Shown: piece by piece, positions 19,660-28,335 of the stretch
Position numbering within the stretch: position 1 is the stretch's first letter
Layout of the letters: the number at the start of each line of letters is the position of its first letter
Origin: CAZELM01 sp964512995
Lineage (GTDB): Bacteria > CSSED10-310
Length of the DNA: 64,000 nt
Assembly: GCA_964512995.1 (NCBI GenBank)
Contig: CAZELM010000022.1
Location: 18,000-81,999 of the forward strand
Direction: 5' to 3'
Program-made: the position numbers and the translations under genes
The notes under the pieces: generated by a model
Told to the model about the DNA's origin: nothing
What the model saw: only the letters and a program-made list of their open reading frames with translations
Databases searched by the model: none

Positions 19660-20028
19660 ATGAGAAACAAGTTTCTGAATACAGGTTATCCCGGGTTTCA
19701 TCCCATCCGGAAAATACGAATCATTTTTTCCGGATTAAGGTATGCTATTCTCTATGATGCAGCCGTTGCATACAAAGTCGTCTTGTCGATTGGCGTTCTT
19801 GGATTCTGTTTCTGGTATCGTCATTGGCTGGATTTCGAACTGGTTGTTATTTCAACCGGATTGATGGTGATTTCGGAGATGTTCAATACCACTGTCGAAG
19901 CGTTATGTGATTTCGTGGAATCCAGGGAGAACGAAAAGATCCGGATTATCAAAGACATATCTGCCGCCGCGGTTGGTATCAGCATCTTGATCTGGGTGAT
20001 CGTACTGGCGTATGTGATTGCTGGCTGA
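19660..20028 (+). CDS. dgkA: diacylglycerol kinase / undecaprenol kinase (DagK family)
   Basis: 122-residue membrane protein with three helices and the family signature SEMFNTTVEALCDFVE followed by IRIIKDISAAAVGISILIWV. The E..NT..E...D and KD.aA.aV motifs make up the ATP/lipid site of prokaryotic DagK. In Gram-negative bacteria it recycles diacylglycerol; in Gram-positive ones the same fold phosphorylates undecaprenol. Its place after glycosyltransferases that need polyprenyl carriers makes lipid-carrier recycling a reasonable guess. It follows the GT2 gene by 36 bases and is probably cotranscribed with it. Confidence 0.9.
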   Translation: MRNKFLNTGYPGFHPIRKIRIIFSGLRYAILYDAAVAYKVVLSIGVLGFCFWYRHWLDFELVVISTGLMVISEMFNTTVEALCDFVESRENEKIRIIKDISAAAVGISILIWVIVLAYVIAG

Positions 20029-20056
20029 CTCTTCCGGAGTCGTGGCGGTCGTATTT

Positions 20057-20270
20057 GGGCTGGTTACGGTGACGCAATTTCATCGACGCAGAACGAGGGC
20101 ATTGGGCTTGTCTCCCTCACCCTGTCGGCCATATTGATGGATTCGTCCGTGTTGGATCGTCCGACAACCCTCTCCCGGCGGGAGAGGGTAAATAGGAAAT
20201 CTGCACGCACATGTTTTGTCTGATATACAAATGCATCGGGAACACCAGAAAAGATACTGTCAACACTCTC
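20057..20270. repeat. dispersed ~215-bp intergenic repeat, copy B
   Basis: Second copy of the element at 15310-15526, in the same orientation and again between convergent genes. It has a perfect hairpin at 20168-20188 (CCCTCTCCC, loop GGC, GGGAGAGGG), and TGTCGG pairs with CCGACA across the middle, so the transcript could fold into a branched structure. No T-run follows the hairpin on either strand, so it is not a classical terminator. The hairpin is degraded in copy A. Confidence 0.75.
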
Positions 20271-20283
20271 TAACCAGATGTAT

Positions 20284-20326
20284 TTACCAGGCTGCGCTCG
20301 TATTGTTACCAGGCTGCGCTTGTATT
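20284..20326. repeat. 22-bp tandem duplication spanning a stop codon
   Basis: TTACCAGGCTGCGCT followed by C or T and GTATT occurs at 20284-20304 and again at 20306-20326, with one mismatch and a 22-base period. The second copy encodes the C-terminal residues NTSAAW and stop of the minus-strand collagen-like gene; the first lies just past the stop in a different frame. Confidence 0.9.
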
Positions 20327-21730
20327 ATACGTACCTGTTTTATCCCACGGAGTATCATCTTTGCCACCGTTGCCATGATAGATCTTAACCCAGATTCGGC
20401 CGACACAGCAACATCCCTGTTTTGGCACACAAAATGCCACCCGGCGATGGCCGTTGTATAGATTCGTTGTCCGATAAAATACGGGTGTCGTGTTGCCATT
20501 GTTGGCTCGGATGACATAACCGAAGGTTCCAGTGTCATTGGTATTCACAACCGCTCTGAAATCGCTGTAGTTTTCAGCACCATAGGAATGGAAACCTTTC
20601 ACTTCGATGAGTTTGGGTGCCCAGGCCGCATCTGCGTTTATACTGGTTCGGATATGGAGATAACTGGCACCGTCGGGTGTGGTGCAATGGTCCGTCGTGA
20701 ATTCTTCGATGTATTCTGATGGAGCCGGATCGCCGTCAATCCAGCCGGTTGCCAGAATATTTCCACCGACATGCAGTTTTTCAGTTGGTGTTGTGATCCC
20801 GATTCCCACATTATCGCTGGCATTATCATAGTAGATTTCAGCACCTGCCGAAGATCCATTGTCATTATAAATAACCTGCGTATCCAGACCAGCGATCGGA
20901 CCGGTCGTGCCCTGCGGTCCGGTGGGACCTTGTGGCCCGATGTCACCCTGGCTGCCCTGCGGTCCGGTGGGACCCTGTGGTCCGATGTCACCCTGGATAC
21001 CCTGCGGTCCGGTGGGACCCTGCGGTCCGATGTCACCCTGGATACCCTGCGGTCCAATGGGACCTTGTGGTCCGATGTCACCCTGGATGCCCTGCGGTCC
21101 GGCGGGACCTTGTGGTCCGATGTCACCCTGGATGCCCTGCGGTCCGGTGGGACCTTGTGGTCCGATGTCACCCTGGATGCCCTGCGGTCCGACCGGACCT
21201 GTAGGACCTGCGATTCCCTGTATCCCTTGGGGACCAATCGGTCCCTGTGGTCCGGTGGGGCCGATCAATCCGGTTGTCTCACCCATCCATTCACCCGCAG
21301 AGCTGATCACTTCACCATAACCTGAAATTGCAATGCTTCGGGGATGGATGGTTTCATCGCTGACGTCCTGAGCATGATATGCCTGACCCACACTGGTCAG
21401 CGGCATCCGGGGTGATAGTGTTTCATCTCCGATCGTGACTTCCAGCCAGAGCGAACCAGCAAAATCCAGGTCGATGGGATTTATTTCTCCCAAAGATACA
21501 TTGAACACACCCTCCTGAATCGGGATGCTGGCTTGTGTTTCAGTCCACAAGGCTGTTCCTCCAGTGTCAGCATCAAAAAGTGAGAAAGTGAATGGATATG
21601 TTCCGTTTAATGGCAACCCATCCGCATCGAATAAATGTCCTTGATAGCTGATCTGCTGCGGAATGGCTCCCAAAGTATTTATCGAACCTGTCATTAAGAT
21701 GAATAGCAGAAATAACGATAATTGTTTCAT
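20306..21730 (-). CDS. secreted collagen-like repeat protein
   Basis: 474 residues. A signal peptide (about 1-22, LSLFLLFILMTGSINTLGA) precedes an N-terminal beta domain of about 130 residues (QISYQGHLFDADGLPLNGTY and LGEINPIDLDFAG). Then come about 120 residues of Gly-X-Y collagen repeat, mainly a 15-residue unit (GPQGIQGDIGPQGPT). Next is a linker (VIYNDNGSSAGAEIYYDN, then NVGIGITTPTEKLHVGGNI) typical of tail-fibre-like or adhesin stalks, and a unique C-terminal beta head with CCC and paired cysteines. Such proteins form trimeric surface fibres. The start has AGGAG five bases upstream. The N-terminal domain and the linker are shared with the gene at 24123-26179, but the heads differ. Confidence 0.9.
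   Translation of the reverse strand: MKQLSLFLLFILMTGSINTLGAIPQQISYQGHLFDADGLPLNGTYPFTFSLFDADTGGTALWTETQASIPIQEGVFNVSLGEINPIDLDFAGSLWLEVTIGDETLSPRMPLTSVGQAYHAQDVSDETIHPRSIAISGYGEVISSAGEWMGETTGLIGPTGPQGPIGPQGIQGIAGPTGPVGPQGIQGDIGPQGPTGPQGIQGDIGPQGPAGPQGIQGDIGPQGPIGPQGIQGDIGPQGPTGPQGIQGDIGPQGPTGPQGSQGDIGPQGPTGPQGTTGPIAGLDTQVIYNDNGSSAGAEIYYDNASDNVGIGITTPTEKLHVGGNILATGWIDGDPAPSEYIEEFTTDHCTTPDGASYLHIRTSINADAAWAPKLIEVKGFHSYGAENYSDFRAVVNTNDTGTFGYVIRANNGNTTPVFYRTTNLYNGHRRVAFCVPKQGCCCVGRIWVKIYHGNGGKDDTPWDKTGTYNTSAAW
20905..21270. repeat. 45-bp tandem repeats encoding collagen-like Gly-X-Y
   Basis: Near-identical 45-base units (CCCTGCGGTCCGGTGGGACC followed by TTGTGGTCCGATGTCACC and similar) run in tandem. 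They encode 15-residue blocks of Gly-X-Y on the minus strand. High DNA identity between units suggests recent expansion and possible length variation by recombination or slippage. Confidence 0.88.
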
Positions 21731-22043
21731 ATGATCTCCTCATGATCTCCAATGAGTTGATTTGAAACGTCACTGGACTCCGCCTTCATCCGACGATGAT
21801 CTCAGGAATATCAAACCGGGGTCGGATACCAGTTACGTTTTGTTTCCCTGAACGAGTTTTTCCAGAAGATATCATGCTTCCGTAAAAGACGATAATCACT
21901 CTTCTGCCTCGCGATTCATTATCCAGTTTATTCCATTATGGACGGAGTGGCAATAGAGGGATGCATTAATAAAACCCTCAGAACAGAGATGGACTTCCGA
22001 TATTTGAGTTGATTTTCGCATTCTAAAATTGGTATGCCGTCAA
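21731..22043. other. intergenic region upstream of the collagen-like gene
   Basis: 313 bases between two minus-strand genes. No ORF with coding character or RNA gene is visible. It must hold the promoter of the collagen-like gene, but no convincing -35/-10 pair was found. Confidence 0.45.
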
Positions 22044-23984
22044 TTAATTCTTGATGGTTATTAAAAATGGATTCGGATTCGCACTGTCATCGGAAGCACG
22101 TTGAGATGCCGACAACCGGTAAGCATCTGTTGGTCTGAACCTTGGCAATGGTTCGATAGAATCAGGATTCACCTGGTAATCCTCGTCTGATGTGAAGAAC
22201 ATACCTCGATCGGTCTGTATGGCGGTTGTATCGGTGAAAAGCCCTGTATCGCTTGAGAACATGATCCCCTGTATCGTAAATGGCGAGTTCAGACGGACCG
22301 GTCGGGCGTTAATCGGAGGAATCTCTCCGACTGTCCATGTGATATCACATCCCGGCTCCATTCGAGCTTCACCCAGAAGCGGTTTCATGTTGTTCAGTGT
22401 TCCGATTTCCGGAAGACAAACCGGTGAAGTGAACGTAAAATCGCTGTGTGACCACATGATATATGCTTTTCTTCGATAAGTGGATTGATCTGCTCCAATA
22501 CCCCGAGTCTGATCCCAGACCAGATAAATACGTCCCGAACCATCCGCAGAAACATCGGGTCTCTCGATAAATTCAACAATCTGTCCGGTTGGAGGACTAT
22601 TCGTTGTTATTATCTCGTCGTGCAATGAATAGACGCATTTCGGAATGTTCCAGCCTTCGTGTTTCGTATATTTTGAAATCCAGATTTCATCGAGATTATA
22701 TTTTTCAGTCCATGAATGATTGCAGTCATGCTGGCGTTCACCGATCATCGCGACAACGAATGCATCGGTTCCAGGTATCCGCGTCGAGGAGCCAATCCGC
22801 CATCGAATCGTCCGCTGCGCATCAATATCCCGCATCACGTTGGATGACGGCTCTGACAATGGTGGAATCCAGGTTGTTCCATAATCGCGTGAATACCTCC
22901 ACATGCCTCCCTCCCAGATCACATGAATTTCTCCGGGGATGCTCACCAGATGGGAGCCGCCGACCGGATCCATCGGGTGAGATGCCACTCCGATCGGTTC
23001 CTCAAAAAAACCATTGAAATTATTGGAATACCAGAGCTGACGCACCTTCACCTGGTAATTTCCTGAGGAGGGAGGGCCATCCCATGCCACATGCGTCACT
23101 CCATTTTCATCGATAACGATGAAAGGTCTTCGCCATGCCATTCCTCTCTGGTCACAAAATACGTACGGTTTGGTAAATTGTGGATTTGGGGAGCTGAGAT
23201 CGCAGTGGCATATGGCCACTGGTCTGGGCATATGGTAGGAGTCATCTCCTGCGAGATATCCGATACAGAGGTTTTTCCCATCGGGATCAATGGCGATGGA
23301 GGGCAGTCCGGCGAACGTATGTTCCGGAGGGTTGACTGCCCCGTGATCGATCCAGGAATGATCATCATTTTCTGAAGTCAGCCAGAGCACTTCCCGGTTT
23401 CCTGTGTCGCCGATCCAGTGTTCCATAGCCATATGCACCATTCCCGATGCATCCCGGACCGTCAATGAGCATTCTGATTTCCCGAATGGATGATAGCCGA
23501 GCGACACAATTCGATTTCCAGTCAGACGTGGATGTACTGCAAACCATTTGATTTCACTGGAGACAGCCGATTCCTGGCCAAGTGGTGTGACGAAAATTCG
23601 ATAGTAATATACTCCAGGCTGTTCGATGATTTTGCTGGGAATGGCCATGGAGCCATCATTCGTTCCATTAATGATGCCGATTGTGTTCGTGAGTTGCGGG
23701 TCGTCCGAGATCATGATCGATGCATTTTTGGCGGGGACGGATGTATTCCATGTGATCGCAAGATTACCGGAAGGGAAAAACGGTTCGGAGGAATATTCCG
23801 AATCGCGACGTACGACATGGACGTTGAATATAGAATGATGATCCTCAGTAATCATGGGTTGATCATCTTCGTTGTTCCAGATGGTTATCTCCGGTTCACT
23901 TTTCTTATTCAGCCAATGCCATTGTAAATAGCCCATGAAAATGAAAGCTGTCACGGCCATGCAGACTATAAATCGGATTCGCAT
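22044..23984 (-). CDS. membrane-anchored protein of unknown function, sialidase-like repeats possible
   Basis: 646 residues. One N-terminal membrane helix (RIRFIVCMAVTAFIFMGYL) exposes the rest outside the cytoplasm. A fibronectin-III-like region (about 60-150; GNLAITWNTSVPAKNASIMI, then PGVYYYRIFVTP) is followed by about 400 residues with repeated elements such as PSIAIDPDGKNLCIGYLAG, PFIVIDENGVTHVAWDGP and PDVSADGSGRIYLVWDQ. The 'D..G..h.vW' pattern recurs as in BNR/sialidase-type beta-propellers, but the Asp-box SxDxGxTW is seen only once in weak form (SRDYGTTW). No catalytic residues could be assigned. ATG 23984 was chosen over an upstream start because AGGAG lies six bases away and the helix then starts the protein. 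Confidence 0.65.
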   Translation of the reverse strand: MRIRFIVCMAVTAFIFMGYLQWHWLNKKSEPEITIWNNEDDQPMITEDHHSIFNVHVVRRDSEYSSEPFFPSGNLAITWNTSVPAKNASIMISDDPQLTNTIGIINGTNDGSMAIPSKIIEQPGVYYYRIFVTPLGQESAVSSEIKWFAVHPRLTGNRIVSLGYHPFGKSECSLTVRDASGMVHMAMEHWIGDTGNREVLWLTSENDDHSWIDHGAVNPPEHTFAGLPSIAIDPDGKNLCIGYLAGDDSYHMPRPVAICHCDLSSPNPQFTKPYVFCDQRGMAWRRPFIVIDENGVTHVAWDGPPSSGNYQVKVRQLWYSNNFNGFFEEPIGVASHPMDPVGGSHLVSIPGEIHVIWEGGMWRYSRDYGTTWIPPLSEPSSNVMRDIDAQRTIRWRIGSSTRIPGTDAFVVAMIGERQHDCNHSWTEKYNLDEIWISKYTKHEGWNIPKCVYSLHDEIITTNSPPTGQIVEFIERPDVSADGSGRIYLVWDQTRGIGADQSTYRRKAYIMWSHSDFTFTSPVCLPEIGTLNNMKPLLGEARMEPGCDITWTVGEIPPINARPVRLNSPFTIQGIMFSSDTGLFTDTTAIQTDRGMFFTSDEDYQVNPDSIEPLPRFRPTDAYRLSASQRASDDSANPNPFLITIKN

Positions 23985-24122
23985 ACTTGCTCCTGGGATC
24001 TCTTCCTCAGCATGGTATTTCCTGTCCTTGTTGTCAATCCCGATTGGCATTCACCATGTGGATATGGTAAATTCAAAAAATGAAGTTACTGAAATGATAT
24101 CAAGGTTATGGAGGAGTTTGTA

Positions 24123-26179
24123 ATGAACAGAGTATATGCTATATTTTTCATGAGTTTATTGTCGGTCACGGGGATTGTGATGGGGGAGATCCCGGCAGTC
24201 ATAAACTATCAGGGACACCTGGAAGATGTTGATGGAAATCCCTTGGACGGAACGGTTACGTTTACTTTTACTCTTTTTGAAAATGCGACAGAAGGCAGTC
24301 CGCTCTGGGCAGAAACGCAATCCGATATATCGGTTATTCAGGGTTTGTTCCATGTAAAACTGGGCGAAATGAACCCGATCGATATTCCGTTTGCCGACAC
24401 GGTATGGCTTGAAATTGGGGTCCAGGGAGAAACATTGGCTCCCCGCCAGCAGATCACCAGCAATGGATATGCGTACCAGGCTCAAGACGTTCTTGATCAG
24501 ACAATTCACCCTCAAAGCGTCCATATTATAAATGTGGGTGAAGTGATCGATGCGGATGGTCGTTGGGTGGGAGATCCATCCGGGTTAGTCGGTCCGACGG
24601 GTCCGGTAGGTCCGCAAGGCATTCAGGGAATCGCGGGTCCGACGGGTCCGGTTGGTCCACAAGGCATCCAGGGAATCGCGGGTTCGACGGGTCCGGTTGG
24701 TCCACAAGGCATCCAGGGAATCGCGGGTCCGACGGGTCCGGTTGGTCCACAAGGCATCCAGGGAATTGCGGGTCCGACGGGTCCAGTTGGTCCGCAAGGT
24801 ATCCAGGGAGTTGCCGGCCCGACGGGTCCGGTTGGTCCACAAGGCATCCAGGGAATTGCGGGTCCGACGGGTCNNNNNNNNNNNNNNNNNNNNNNNNNNN
24901 NNNNNNNNNNNNNNNNNNNNNNNNNNNNNNNNNNNNNNNNNNNNNNNNNNNNNNNNNNNNNNNNNNNNNNNNNCGGTTGGTCCACAAGGCATCCAGGGAA
25001 TTGCGGGTCCGACGGGTCCAGTTGGTCCACAAGGCATCCAGGGAATTGCGGGTCCCACTGGTCCGGTTGGTCCGCAAGGCANNNNNNNNNNNNNNNNNNN
25101 NNNNNNNNNNNNNNNNNNNNNNNNNNNNNNNNNNNNNNNNNNNNNNNNNNNNNNNNNNNNNNNNNNNNNNNNNNNNNNNNNTCCAGGGAATTGCGGGTCC
25201 GACGGGTCCAGTTGGTCCGCAAGGCATCCAGGGAATTGCGGGTCCGACGGGTCCAGTTGGTCCGCAAGGCATCCAGGGAATCGCGGGTCCCACGGGTCCG
25301 GTTGGTCCGCAAGGCATCCAGGGAATCGCGGGTCCCACTGGTCCGGTAGGTCCACAAGGTATCCAAGGAGTTGCCGGCCCGACGGGTCCTATTGCCGGCA
25401 CAAACGGTCAGATCATATATAACGACAATGGAAGCGCTGGTGGAGCCAATATTTTTTACAGTAACAGCAACCAATATCTTGGAATCGGAACGAGTTCTCC
25501 CCTTGGCGCTTTGCATGTTACCAACACCGCTGCGACGAACTCCGGAGATGGAATTCTCATCGGTAAAGATAGTGGGAATAATAATAGCAAAGTAGAAATC
25601 AGAGGCAGCAGTGCTGGTATTCAAACCCCATATGTGGATTTTTCCAATGATGATAGTTCTGATTTTGATATGCGTTTACGATTGGCGGACAATGATACAT
25701 TGAACGTTGAAGGCGGGAACCTTCAGGTCAATGGACTGGTTAAATCCACAAATGATGCTCCTGTTCGACTTCAATTTGTCCATCGTCGAGTGCTCTTCGG
25801 CTATGCAGGGGATACGGGATTCACCGCCGGGAATACATGGACACAATTACGATATGTTTATGGTCCCTTTAGCTATGCGGTTCCATCGGTTCAATCGGGA
25901 GCTGTGCGCCGCTACCGTTTATATGCCATTTATTCCGACAATCAAACAACCGAAGGAGAAAATCTGGTTTTGTTTGATCTGGATTGCGGTACGGATGTTA
26001 CTTTTTCGTTGCCGAGAACGTGGGGTGGAGTTGGCTCGGAAAATCGTGATGCATACAGTGATTGGTATATCGGCCAACCTTGCAGTGATCATGGCTACTT
26101 GTCATTCAGAACCACTCAGAGTGGAAGAACTCTGAAATTGCATTATCTGGAACTTCAGGCTTATGATTATTTCCAATAA
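24123..26179 (+). CDS. secreted collagen-like repeat protein (interrupted by two assembly gaps)
   Basis: Signal peptide (RVYAIFFMSLLSVTGIVMG), then the same N-terminal domain as the gene at 20306-21730 (INYQGHLEDVDGNPLDGT, LGEMNPIDIPFAD). A long run of GPTGPVGPQGIQGIA units (15 residues, 45 bp) follows, then a stalk linker (IIYNDNGSAGGANIFYSN, YLGIGTSSPLGALHV) and a C-terminal beta head ending LHYLELQAYDYFQ. Coding frame moves by one at each 100-N gap, which is exactly what is expected if each true gap is a multiple of three; the gene is therefore probably intact. ATG 24123 follows GGAGG by about nine bases; the track start at 24108 overlaps that ribosome site. The head differs from its paralogue, suggesting different ligands on a common surface-fibre design. 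Confidence 0.85.
24874..24973. other. assembly gap (100 N)
   Basis: Exactly 100 N inside the collagen repeat array. The round number marks a placeholder of unknown true size. Confidence 0.98.
25082..25181. other. assembly gap (100 N)
   Basis: A second placeholder of exactly 100 N inside the same repeat array, leaving only 108 bases of known sequence between the two gaps. Confidence 0.98.
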
Positions 26180-26393
26180 ATTTGCTGCAGCCCAGGATGA
26201 CCGAAATCAGGTCATTATCATGGCAGGCAGATCGATTTCAATGATTGATATGAGAGATCTTGACCGATTTGCACATGATGGTTCTGTTTTTTCATATTGA
26301 TCCGGTTCTGAAGCATGTCTGAATTCGGTCGGGTTCCGTTTTCATGTTACTGGATGTAATCCAAATCACGTGATGTTAACGATCAATTGAAAA

Positions 26394-26420
26394 TGCCCCT
26401 GATTTTATCGATCAGGGGCA
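26394..26420. terminator. strong hairpin in the 308-base intergenic space
   Basis: TGCCCCTGAT and ATCAGGGGCA form a perfect 10-bp stem with a 7-base loop, about 215 bases after the collagen gene stop and 68 before the permease start. The plus strand lacks a T-run after it; the minus strand has TTTTCAATT. It may still stop readthrough between the two genes. The rest of 26180-26487 holds nothing I recognise. Confidence 0.45.
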
Positions 26421-26487
26421 CAGAATGTGTGACTGCTTATGATAACCCAGCAGTTAATTTTTTGTGCCGGAAGGATTATCGTGAAAT

Positions 26488-28278
26488 ATGGACAGTTCTA
26501 TTCTGATCGTCTTTATTATCCTCTCTGCAACCATTCTGCTGCTCGTTTTTGAAATTTTTCGGATCGACGTGACGGCAATGATCTGTTTGCTGGCATTGGG
26601 TTGGAGTGGTGTCTTGTCGGCACAGGAAGTCATGTCAGGATTCTCCAGTAATGCTGTGATCGCCATGATGGCCGTCATGATGATGGGACGAGGAATATCC
26701 AGAACAGGTTTTATGCATCTGTTTTCAAATATAGTTCTTAAGAAAGTCGGAACAAATCGGTTTAAAATTAATGGATTTCTGTCATTATCGGTCGGAATGT
26801 TATCCGGTTTTATACAAAATATTGGTGCGGTTGCGTTGTTTTTACCTGGAATTCTGGATATATCCCGCCGAGCTAAAATTCCAGTATCACTTCTGATCAT
26901 GCCGGTCGGATTTGCTGCGATTTTAGGCGGAACCTTAAGTATGGTTGGCTCGGGTCCGCTGATTCTCATCAACGATCTCCTGCGGCATGCCGAACTGGAA
27001 CCATTTTCTCTATTCAGTACCACTCCGGTGGGAATCGTGCTGCTTCTCTCTGGAATATTGTATTTTACTTTGTTTGGACGATATGTGTTACCGATTGCCG
27101 CTGAGCATCCCAGTGCAGCCAGTGAGCAGGAAAAACTGATCGAATCACTCCACTTACCACACCATATCGCTCATTTCATCATTCCAAAAGAGAGCGAATT
27201 GATTGACAAGACACCTGAAGATGCTGGAATCTGGAAAGAATTCAATCTCAACATTCTGGCAGTCTCCCATGGACGTGATGTGGAATATGCACCATGGCGG
27301 GAGACACGGTTTGAATCCAACCAGAAACTGGCGTTGTTGGGTAGAGAGGAAGATATTGGCCGGTTCGTGTCCACATATGGTTTGTTGGGGATTGAGCAGC
27401 CCAGGTGGGTTGAGGGATTGAGCGATCCGGTGATATCCGGTTTTGCAGAAGTGATTGTTCCTCCACGATCTGAAATCCTCAATCGAACGATCCGGGAATT
27501 TTCATTTCGGAAACGGTATGCGGTCGAGCCGATCATGTTGATCAGCAGGGGAGAAGACATCATCGGTGACTTTTCCGATCATGTGGTCATTGCCGGTGAT
27601 ATCTTCATTGTCTTCGGATTATGGGATAAAATCAGCGAACTGAAAGCCAGTCCTGATTTTGTTGTGACCACTCCGTTTCTGGATGAGCGGAAGGACATCT
27701 CAAAAGGCGCGATGGCTATCGGGTGTTTTATTTTGGCGATTATTCTGGCATTCACGGGTGCTCCCATTTCAATGGCGTTTCTCACAGGCGCGATCAGTAT
27801 GATTCTGACACGAGTGTTATCGATTCAGGAAGCATATCAGGCGATTGAGTGGAAAGTCGTGTTTCTGCTCGCCGGATTGATTCCTCTGGGTGTGGCCATG
27901 CAGAAGACAGGAGCAACGGCATTTCTGGCTGATGCATTGATGGGTGTGGTCCAGGAAAAACACCCGGTTTTTGTCCTATCATCGATTGCGCTGCTGTCAA
28001 CCGGTTTTTCATTGGTGATATCCAATATCGGAGCAGTCGTGGTTCTGGCTCCATTGGTCATCAAGATGGCCGAAATCGGCGGTTTGGATCCCCGTTTGCT
28101 GGCACTGCTGTCTGCTGTCTGCGCGTCAAACTCCTTCATTTTACCGACACATCAGGTCAATGCGCTGTTGATGTCTTCCGGTGGATATTCTAATCGGGAT
28201 TATCTGAAAGCAGGGGGTGGTATGACTGTGATTTTTTTGCTGGTTGTGATTGCTGTATTTTATTTCTTTTTTATATAG
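26488..28278 (+). CDS. SLC13/DASS-type permease with TrkA-C (RCK_C) domains
   Basis: 596-residue inner-membrane protein. N-terminal helices occupy residues about 1-205, including SGFSSNAVIAMMAVMMMGRG and GMLSGFIQNIGAVALFLPG. A cytoplasmic insert (about 210-395) contains two RCK_C-like units (ESELIDKTPEDAGIWKEFNL and PRSEILNRTIREFSFRKRYA). C-terminal helices (about 405-596) include the second re-entrant motif SLVISNIGAVVVLAPLV. This is the layout of sodium- or proton-coupled anion carriers such as bacterial sulfate permeases of the SLC13 type. The following genes (persulfide dioxygenase/rhodanese and YeeE transporters) favour sulfate or another sulfur oxyanion as substrate. It starts the sulfur cluster and is 57 bases from the next gene. 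Confidence 0.88.
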   Translation: MDSSILIVFIILSATILLLVFEIFRIDVTAMICLLALGWSGVLSAQEVMSGFSSNAVIAMMAVMMMGRGISRTGFMHLFSNIVLKKVGTNRFKINGFLSLSVGMLSGFIQNIGAVALFLPGILDISRRAKIPVSLLIMPVGFAAILGGTLSMVGSGPLILINDLLRHAELEPFSLFSTTPVGIVLLLSGILYFTLFGRYVLPIAAEHPSAASEQEKLIESLHLPHHIAHFIIPKESELIDKTPEDAGIWKEFNLNILAVSHGRDVEYAPWRETRFESNQKLALLGREEDIGRFVSTYGLLGIEQPRWVEGLSDPVISGFAEVIVPPRSEILNRTIREFSFRKRYAVEPIMLISRGEDIIGDFSDHVVIAGDIFIVFGLWDKISELKASPDFVVTTPFLDERKDISKGAMAIGCFILAIILAFTGAPISMAFLTGAISMILTRVLSIQEAYQAIEWKVVFLLAGLIPLGVAMQKTGATAFLADALMGVVQEKHPVFVLSSIALLSTGFSLVISNIGAVVVLAPLVIKMAEIGGLDPRLLALLSAVCASNSFILPTHQVNALLMSSGGYSNRDYLKAGGGMTVIFLLVVIAVFYFFFI

Positions 28279-28335
28279 AATGGGTTTATGATTTGAGGTT
28301 TCAATAGAGACAATTTTATTAATTGGAGGAAATGC

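Larger units (their letters stand above)
24591..25390. repeat. 45-bp collagen repeat array with two collapsed gaps
   Basis: Tandem 45-base units encode GPTGPVGPQGIQGIA and variants such as GIQGVA. Many units differ only by single silent changes. Both assembly gaps fall inside this array, showing that the assembler could not resolve its length; the real array may be much longer. Confidence 0.9.

Noticed and set aside
20168..20188. Rho-independent terminator in repeat copy B
   Set aside because: The stem is perfect but no T-run follows on either strand.
20771..21325. Plus-strand ORFs over the collagen repeats
   Set aside because: The 45-bp repeat keeps all frames open; only the minus-strand gene has a signal peptide, ribosome site and unique ends.
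24526..25624. Minus-strand ORFs over the second collagen array
   Set aside because: Same repeat effect, and they run through N gaps; no start signal or non-repeat domain.
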